The notes under the pieces: generated by a model
Database searches by the model: none
What the model was told of the DNA's origin: nothing
What the model saw: the letters and a program-made list of their open reading frames with translations, nothing else
Assembly: GCA_900767025.1 (NCBI GenBank)
Contig: CAAFXS010000104.1
Location: 1-19,482 of the forward strand
Reading direction: 5' to 3'
From: Clostridia bacterium
GTDB taxonomy: Bacteria > Bacillota > Clostridia > Oscillospirales > Acutalibacteraceae
Length of the DNA stretch: 19,482 nt
Program-made: the position numbers and the translations under genes
Part shown: one piece after another, positions 14,445-19,482 of the stretch
Layout of the letters: each line of letters opens with the position of its first letter
Numbering within the stretch: position 1 is the first letter of the stretch

Positions 14445-15931
14445 TACCTGTTAATTACAAACTTAACTATACTGCAGGGCGGAAGAGTTGCAGTAAAGCC
14501 GTCGGTGAGCCTTCTGAAATCGGTAAATTCCTCGGCTTTAATCCTGTCACCGCAGTTAAAATCGTTTTTATCGTGAATATCGCCTGTAATGATTTCAGCA
14601 GTTATACTGCTTATCTTTGTATCGGCAATTTGACATTTAATTTTTGCCGATTTCGTTGCAGAGGTATTAGTAACAGTAGAATAAATCACACCGTTTTCGT
14701 CAACAGATGCAGACTCCATAAGCTGCGGAAAGCTCCTGCCTGCCTCCTTTGACTCAATTTTTTCAGTAGTAATGTAAGAGCCTAAAAGAGTATTGTTTTG
14801 ATGGTCCTTAAACATTTTAAACACATAATATGTGGGAGTCAGCACCATATTATTACCGTCGGTAAGGATTACAGACTGCAAAACATTAACGGTCTGGGCT
14901 ATGTTTGCCATCATAATTCTGTCTGCGTGTTTGTTGAAAATATTAAGGGTAAGCCCTGCCACAACGGCGTCACGCATAGTGTTTTGCTGATACAGGAAGC
15001 CGGGATTTGTTCCGGGCTCAACATCGTACCAGGTTCCCCACTCGTCAACAACAAGGTTAACCCAACGCTGTGGATTAATACTATCCATCATAGCAAGGTG
15101 ATTTGTTACAAGCTCCTCCATACGATAAGCCTTTGCAATGGTCTTATAGTATGTTTTGGTGTCAAAATCAACGGCAGAGCCTTTGTTTTCCCAAGTATCT
15201 CCGGGAATTGTGTAATAATGGAGGGATATACCTTTAGCATGGTGCTTAACCTTATCCATAACCTCTTTAGTCCAGTGGTAATCGTCCACATTGGGACCGC
15301 AGGCAATGCGCATTATTCTGTTATTTTTGTCATAGTCACGGACATATGTATTGTAGCGTTTGTAAAGGCAACCGTAATATTCGGGGTCCATATTACCGCC
15401 GCAGCCCCAGGATTCGTTTCCGACACCGAAATATTTAATTTTCCAGGGCTTTTCGTGACCGTTTTTCCTGCGAAGCTCAGCCATAGGCGAAACGCCGTCA
15501 AAGGTCATATATTCAACCCACTCGTTCATTTCACGAACTGAACCGGAGCCTACATTTCCGTTAATATAAGCGTCACAGCCAAGCTGACGGCAAAGCTCAA
15601 AGTATTCGTGCGTACCGAAGGAATTATCCTCAACAACTCCGCCCCAGTGGGTATTTACCATTTTCTTTCTGCTTTCCTTGGGACCGATACCGTCCTTCCA
15701 GTGATATTCATCCGCAAAGCATCCGCCGGGCCACCTGAGAACAGGAATGCCCATATCCTTAAGAGCATTTACAACATCGCATCTCATACCGTTAACATTA
15801 GGAATTTTTGAGTCTTCACCTACAAAGATACCTTCATATATGCACCTGCCCAAATGCTCGGAAAAATGGCCGTAAATATCCTTGTTGATTTTGCTGATTT
15901 TTTGGTTTGGATTTATCAAATACTTTTCCAT
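14444..15931 (-). CDS. abfA: GH51 alpha-L-arabinofuranosidase
   Basis: Retaining glycoside hydrolase that removes alpha-L-arabinofuranosyl residues from arabino-oligosaccharides, arabinan and arabinoxylan fragments. The 495-residue product has the GH51 N terminus (IYGHFSEHLGRCIYEGIFVG) and the LRWPGGCFADEYHWKDGIGP region. The acid/base Glu173 is in GVGNESWGCGG, and the nucleophile Glu297 is in VVDEWGTWYD. The length is normal for intracellular GH51 enzymes. There is no signal peptide, so it likely acts in the cytosol on imported oligosaccharides. A GTG at 15952 is in frame, but GAGGG seven bases before ATG 15931 fixes the start. No arabinose regulator, transporter or other pentose gene is adjacent in this window. 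Confidence 0.95.
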   Translation of the reverse strand: MEKYLINPNQKISKINKDIYGHFSEHLGRCIYEGIFVGEDSKIPNVNGMRCDVVNALKDMGIPVLRWPGGCFADEYHWKDGIGPKESRKKMVNTHWGGVVEDNSFGTHEYFELCRQLGCDAYINGNVGSGSVREMNEWVEYMTFDGVSPMAELRRKNGHEKPWKIKYFGVGNESWGCGGNMDPEYYGCLYKRYNTYVRDYDKNNRIMRIACGPNVDDYHWTKEVMDKVKHHAKGISLHYYTIPGDTWENKGSAVDFDTKTYYKTIAKAYRMEELVTNHLAMMDSINPQRWVNLVVDEWGTWYDVEPGTNPGFLYQQNTMRDAVVAGLTLNIFNKHADRIMMANIAQTVNVLQSVILTDGNNMVLTPTYYVFKMFKDHQNNTLLGSYITTEKIESKEAGRSFPQLMESASVDENGVIYSTVTNTSATKSAKIKCQIADTKISSITAEIITGDIHDKNDFNCGDRIKAEEFTDFRRLTDGFTATLPPCSIVKFVINR

Positions 15932-15954
15932 TACTCTGCCCTCGCAATACACAA

Positions 15955-15994
15955 ATTATAATGAAACGATAACACAAGAAAAAACAAAAGTCAA
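15955..15994 (-). promoter_or_regulatory. Probable abfA promoter region
   Basis: Two minus-strand options are visible. One is a consensus TATAAT at 15955-15960 without a good -35 box. The other is TTGACT (15989-15994) with TATCGT, spaced by 17 bp. Either would serve the GH51 gene that starts at 15931. The sequence does not decide between them. Confidence 0.4.
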
Positions 15995-16030
15995 TAAAGT
16001 ATTGACAAATTATAACAGTGGTGATAATAT
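15990..16030 (+). promoter_or_regulatory. M24 peptidase-copA promoter with overlapping dyad
   Basis: A consensus TTGACA (16002-16007) is followed by TAATAT at 17-bp spacing (16025-16030), or by GATAAT at 15 bp. A perfect dyad, GTCAATA-AAG-TATTGAC (15990-16006), covers the -35 box and also holds the possible divergent -35 box of the arabinofuranosidase gene. Confidence 0.65.
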
Positions 16031-16060
16031 ATTCCTATAAATTTGATAGGATTTATTATT

Positions 16061-17134
16061 ATGAAAATTGAAAGCATTACAGAATTAATTAAATCAACCG
16101 AAACTCAAGGACTTATTCTCTTTAACGAGAGCAATATGCACTACGCCTGCGGCTTTTCACCCAGCGAGGGTGTTGTGCTCATTACCGTTGACGGCAAGGG
16201 CTACCATATTGTTGACTCAAGATACACGGAAAATGCCCAGTGCCACGCTGAAAAAACCGGTCTTAAGGTAATTGAAATCACCACCGATTTTGTTTCCGTT
16301 GTTAAGGAGATTGTTGAAAAGCATCATATCAAACGGCTATTGTTTGAAAATGAAACAATTTCGCTTGCTAAATACCGACTTTACACAGAAAAGCTCGATG
16401 ATGTTGAATTTGTAAATCTTGACAACAGGCTGATGCTTTTAAGAAATGTAAAATCACCCGATGAGATTAGGCTGATAAAAACTGCAAATAATATTGCCGA
16501 AAAATCCTTTACCGAGCTTTTACCTCAAATCAAGGCAGGAATGACCGAACGTGAAATAGCGTCGCTTTTTGACTACATTATGTCGAAAAACGGCTCTGAC
16601 GGAGTAAGCTTTAACACAATAGTGCTTACCGGCAAAAACACATCAATGCCCCACGGTGTACCCGGCGACGCACCTGTAAAAGAGGGTGATTTTATCCTTT
16701 TTGATTTCGGTGCAACAAAAGAGGGTTACCACTCGGATATGACAAGAACAGTTGCTTTTTCATACGCAACCGATGAAATGATTGAGGATTACAATCTTGT
16801 TCTTAAGGCTCAGCTTGCAGGAATTAAAGCACTTGAAGATGGTGCAAAATGTGCAGATGTTTACCGCGCCGCATACGATGTGCTTGATGAAAAGAATAAG
16901 GCACAGTATTTCAGGCACGGTTTAGGTCACGGTGTGGGACTTGACATACACGAGGGCTTCAACGCCTCACCGAAAAGCCCTGACACCTACGGAGTAGGAA
17001 ATGTAACATCAATTGAACCGGGAATTTATATTCCGAATAAATACGGAATAAGGATTGAGGATTTGCTTTATATTTCACCACGAGGAAGAGAAAACCTTTC
17101 AAAGATAACCAAGGAGCTGATTATTCTTAAATGA
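16061..17134 (+). CDS. Xaa-Pro aminopeptidase/dipeptidase, M24B family
   Basis: Cytosolic metallopeptidase that cleaves at proline-containing N termini or dipeptides during peptide recycling. The 357-residue product has a creatinase-like N-terminal domain (about 1-130) and a pita-bread catalytic domain. All five metal ligands are present: Asp215 in LFDFGA, Asp226 in HSDMTRT, His290 in GLGHGVGL, Glu319 in SIEPGIY and Glu333 in RIEDLLY. Supporting motifs include SFNTIVLTGKNTSMPHG. The length suits the short Bacillota PepQ/YqhT type; aminopeptidase versus prolidase cannot be resolved. A TTG at 16043 is in frame, but ATG at 16061 fits the family N terminus; the AGGA nine bases before it is a weak ribosome site. 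Its stop overlaps the copA start by 4 nt. Confidence 0.92.
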   Translation: MKIESITELIKSTETQGLILFNESNMHYACGFSPSEGVVLITVDGKGYHIVDSRYTENAQCHAEKTGLKVIEITTDFVSVVKEIVEKHHIKRLLFENETISLAKYRLYTEKLDDVEFVNLDNRLMLLRNVKSPDEIRLIKTANNIAEKSFTELLPQIKAGMTEREIASLFDYIMSKNGSDGVSFNTIVLTGKNTSMPHGVPGDAPVKEGDFILFDFGATKEGYHSDMTRTVAFSYATDEMIEDYNLVLKAQLAGIKALEDGAKCADVYRAAYDVLDEKNKAQYFRHGLGHGVGLDIHEGFNASPKSPDTYGVGNVTSIEPGIYIPNKYGIRIEDLLYISPRGRENLSKITKELIILK

Positions 17135-19242
17135 CGGAGAAATTTACCGTAACAGGTATGAGCTGCGCCGCCTGTTCTGCCAGAGTTGAAAAAGCAGTAG
17201 CTCCCATTTCAAACAGTGTCAGCGTTAATCTGCTTGCAGGTACTATGGAGGCGGATTTTGACTGCCCTGTTGAAGACATAATCAATGCGGTGAAAAAAGA
17301 AGGCTACGGCTGCGAGGTTTTCAAGCTAAAGAAAAGTGATAATTCCGAGGAAATAAAGTCAATGAAAGTGAGAGTTATCGTTTCACTTGTAATGCTTGTT
17401 CCTTTGATGTATCTTTCAATGGCACATATGCTTGGCTACAAATTACCCGGAATACTCGCAGAGCATATACCAAACGCAATAGGTCAGTTGATTTTTTTAG
17501 TCCCGATTATTGCGGTAAACTATAAATTCTTTACAAACGGTTTCAAGGCCCTTTTTAAGCTTAATCCGAATATGGACAGCCTGGTGGCAATAGGCTCCGG
17601 AGCGTCACTGATATACAGTCTTATTTCACTGATTTTCTTTGATACGGGTCATCTGTATTTTGAGTCGGCAGGTATGATTCTTGCACTGATAACACTTGGA
17701 AAATACCTTGAAGCTATCAGCAAGGGAAAAACCAAGGACGCCATTAACTCACTGATTGATTTAGTTCCCGAAAAAAGCATAGTGATAAAGGACGGAAATG
17801 AAACCGAAATTGACTCATCCCTAATTAAAAAGGGCGATTTAGTTGTTATTAAACCGGGTATGAGAATTGCCGTTGACGGAATAATTACTCAGGGCGACGG
17901 CTCAGTTGACCAAAGTGCCGTTACAGGTGAAAGCGTTCCTGTTGACCTAACAGTTGGTGACAAGGTCATAAGCGGCACGGTTAATAAAAACGGCAATTTT
18001 ATTTTTGAGGCTACTGCCGTTGGTTCGGACTCAACACTTTCAAGGATAATTGCACTTGTTGAGGAGGCGTCATCATCAAAGGCTCCTGCACAAAGGCTTG
18101 CAGACAAGATTGCCTCTGTTTTTGTGCCGGTTGTTATTGTTATTGCAATAATCGCTTTTGCAGTGTGGCTGATTCTTGGAAAGGGCTTTGAATTTGCATT
18201 TTCCATCGGAGTTTCGGTGCTTGTAATAAGCTGTCCATGTGCTCTTGGTCTTGCTACCCCCTGTGCGATAATGATTGCCGCAGGCAAGGGTGCGGAAAAC
18301 GGAATACTGTTTAAAGATGCCACTGCCTTGGAAAATTTAGGCAAGTGCAACACAATAGTTTTTGACAAAACAGGTACCATAACCCAGGGTAAAATGTTTG
18401 TTACTGATGTTACTGAAAATGCTGATTTGGACTTGATTTATACTATTGAGAATACTTCACAGCATCCTATTTCTCTTGCAATATGCGACTACTGCCGAGG
18501 AAAAGGAGCGAGGCTCCTTGAAATAGAAAGCAGTGAATATATCATCGGCAAGGGAATAATTGCAAAAATAAACGGCAAAACCTACAAGGCAGGTAATGGA
18601 AAGCTTACAGGCTATACCGATAACGAATATTCATACAGCGGAAAAACCGCAATTACCTTCAACTGTGACGGCGAATATCTGTGCACTGTAGCAGTTGCAG
18701 ATAAAATCAAGGAAGATGCCAAAGAAGCAATCGAGAGCATTAAGGCCGACACAATTATGATAACCGGCGATAACGAAATAACTGCCTATGCAATTACTCA
18801 GCAGGCAGGAATAAAGAAATTTATTGCATCTGCCATGCCCGACGATAAGGAGAAAAAAATCAAGGAGCTTATTGACAGCGGAAAAACCGTTGCAATGATA
18901 GGCGACGGAATAAACGACTCCCCTGCCCTTACAAGAGCAGATGTTGGAATAGCCATCGGTGCAGGCTCGGATATTGCCATTGAGTCGGCAGATGTGGTGC
19001 TTGTCAGTGACAGGCTTACAGATGTTGCAAAGGCAATACGGCTTTCTAAAAAAACTCTAAAAAATATAAGAGAAAATCTTTTCTGGGCGTTCTTTTATAA
19101 TTGCCTGGGAATTCCCCTGGCGGCAGGTGTATTTTACGGCATATTCGGATGGACATTAAATCCTATGATTGCCGCCGCCTGCATGAGTCTTAGTTCGGTA
19201 ACTGTTGTTACAAACGCACTAAGGCTAAGACGATTTAAATAG
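17131..19242 (+). CDS. copA: Cu(+)-exporting P1B-type ATPase
   Basis: Membrane ATPase that exports Cu(+) and protects the cell from copper. The 703-residue protein has one N-terminal heavy-metal domain (GMSCAACSARVE, with Cys12/Cys15). The actuator loop has TGES (265-268), and the transmembrane metal site is CPC (368-370). The phosphorylation motif is DKTGT (Asp412), the nucleotide-domain His-Pro is in SQHP (445-446), and the hinge is GDGINDSPAL (591-600). The last membrane helices carry FYNCLG and MSLSS, as in the Cu(I)-specific P1B-1 group. About eight membrane helices are visible. The ATGA overlap with the peptidase gene implies one transcript and coupled translation. No CsoR/CopY regulator or CopZ chaperone gene is adjacent on the visible side. 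Confidence 0.95.
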   Translation: MTEKFTVTGMSCAACSARVEKAVAPISNSVSVNLLAGTMEADFDCPVEDIINAVKKEGYGCEVFKLKKSDNSEEIKSMKVRVIVSLVMLVPLMYLSMAHMLGYKLPGILAEHIPNAIGQLIFLVPIIAVNYKFFTNGFKALFKLNPNMDSLVAIGSGASLIYSLISLIFFDTGHLYFESAGMILALITLGKYLEAISKGKTKDAINSLIDLVPEKSIVIKDGNETEIDSSLIKKGDLVVIKPGMRIAVDGIITQGDGSVDQSAVTGESVPVDLTVGDKVISGTVNKNGNFIFEATAVGSDSTLSRIIALVEEASSSKAPAQRLADKIASVFVPVVIVIAIIAFAVWLILGKGFEFAFSIGVSVLVISCPCALGLATPCAIMIAAGKGAENGILFKDATALENLGKCNTIVFDKTGTITQGKMFVTDVTENADLDLIYTIENTSQHPISLAICDYCRGKGARLLEIESSEYIIGKGIIAKINGKTYKAGNGKLTGYTDNEYSYSGKTAITFNCDGEYLCTVAVADKIKEDAKEAIESIKADTIMITGDNEITAYAITQQAGIKKFIASAMPDDKEKKIKELIDSGKTVAMIGDGINDSPALTRADVGIAIGAGSDIAIESADVVLVSDRLTDVAKAIRLSKKTLKNIRENLFWAFFYNCLGIPLAAGVFYGIFGWTLNPMIAAACMSLSSVTVVTNALRLRRFK

Positions 19243-19246
19243 ACAA

Positions 19247-19274
19247 AACCCTCGGCATAAAATTGCCGAGGGTT
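19247..19274. terminator. Hairpin terminator downstream of copA
   Basis: A GC-rich 11-bp stem, AACCCTCGGCA (19247-19257) with TGCCGAGGGTT (19264-19274) and a 6-nt loop, begins 5 nt past the copA stop. The plus strand lacks a T run after it. The minus strand has GGGTTTTGTC there, so it may better stop transcripts arriving from beyond the window, or act in both directions. Confidence 0.65.
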
Positions 19275-19275
19275 A

Positions 19276-19317
19276 CAGCGTGTAGAAAAAGTAAAAATTA
19301 CAAATTTCTACACGCTG
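19276..19317. repeat. 13-bp perfect inverted repeat
   Basis: CAGCGTGTAGAAA (19276-19288) and TTTCTACACGCTG (19305-19317) are perfect arms around a 16-nt AT-rich loop, directly after the copA hairpin. There is no T tract on either side. It forms the left part of a longer hairpin-rich stretch. Confidence 0.7.
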
Positions 19318-19318
19318 G

Positions 19319-19482
19319 GAGACTTCGAGAAATGGAACTGAATTTCGTTTTCTTGCGAGTGGGAGCTCAATACCAAGTTGCTACAAAACAGTCCACCGGA
19401 CTGTTTTTCCCAAATCAAAGATTTGGAGCAACGGTCTCTTTCGCTGTGCGAAATTCACTCCCCCGAGCAAAAAACGAAAAAA
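19319..19482. other. Hairpin-rich non-coding element, cut by the window end
   Basis: No gene is visible. Nested complementary segments suggest a branched structure. GTTGCT/AGCAAC (19377-19382/19427-19432) encloses two hairpins: AAAACAGTCC/GGACTGTTTT (19385-19407, 3-nt loop) and CCAAATC/GATTTGG (19410-19426, 3-nt loop). TTTCGC/GCGAAA (19439-19453) follows. Outer pairings include GAGAC/GTCTC (19319-19323/19434-19438), GAATTTCG/CGAAATTC (19340-19347/19449-19456), and a longer imperfect arm pair, 19343-19365 with 19458-19479. Some of these exclude one another. It could be a structured RNA or a MITE-like repeat; the right limit is not in the window. Confidence 0.5.

Noticed and set aside
14798..15541. 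Plus-strand open frame of 247 codons opposite the GH51 gene
   Set aside because: It is fully antisense to the catalytic domain of a clear GH51 enzyme, with no ribosome site and no recognisable motif.
17889..18380. Minus-strand open frame of 163 codons opposite copA
   Set aside because: It mirrors the actuator/CPC region of CopA, with Thr/Ser/Ala-rich composition and no start signal.
1..19482. CRISPR array, tRNA, rRNA, transposase or prophage genes
   Set aside because: No regularly spaced direct repeats, cloverleaf-like sequence, rRNA-like stretch or integrase/transposase motif was seen on either strand.

Overview
The window looks like a chromosomal segment from a low-to-moderate GC member of Bacillota, class Clostridia, probably an anaerobic gut or fibre-degrading organism of the Oscillospirales/Ruminococcaceae type. 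This placement is inferred from gene content: RNase J, FtsH with TilS, NADP-type glutamate dehydrogenase, an intracellular GH51 arabinofuranosidase, strong GGAGG ribosome binding sites and TTGACA/TATAAT promoters. It is not a phylogenetic result. Seventeen protein genes are supported, packed tightly in alternating strand blocks. I see no tRNA, rRNA, CRISPR array or transposase gene.

Layout. Positions 1-130 hold a palindrome-rich non-coding element and then the ftsH terminator. Positions 170-6993 (minus strand) form a housekeeping operon transcribed RNase J, rplI (L9), dnaB, tilS, ftsH. It starts from a clear TTGACA-17-TACTAT promoter and has gaps of 10 nt or less, or overlaps. It covers RNA decay, translation, replication, tRNA(Ile) modification and membrane proteolysis. 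rnhA (plus) diverges from this operon and its 3' end overlaps the next minus-strand gene. A two-gene minus unit follows (7563-8991): a single-pass membrane protein of unknown role, then a GNAT-like acyltransferase-family protein. It is divergent from a ROK sugar kinase (9122-10003), with back-to-back promoters.

A shared bidirectional terminator separates the ROK kinase from gdhA (minus). Upstream of gdhA is a minus-strand series transcribed GH51 arabinofuranosidase, small Cys-rich protein, radC, a PTS EIIC-like membrane protein, and an AlkD-like DNA glycosylase. Two of its junctions are stop-start TAATG overlaps. On the plus strand, an M24 Xaa-Pro-type aminopeptidase and a Cu(+) P1B-type ATPase form an ATGA-overlapping pair (16061-19242). 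The window ends in about 240 bp of non-coding DNA with many nested inverted repeats.

Most genes are conserved housekeeping genes. The observations that deserve attention are: (i) the PTS EIIC-like protein, which keeps the fold signature but appears to have lost the LHH and GITEP motifs and the EIIB phospho-cysteine; (ii) the two hairpin-rich non-coding elements at the window edges; (iii) the coupled membrane protein/acyltransferase pair; and (iv) promoter-associated palindromes in the divergent intergenic regions. No clear defence, mobile or otherwise dramatic new system is visible.
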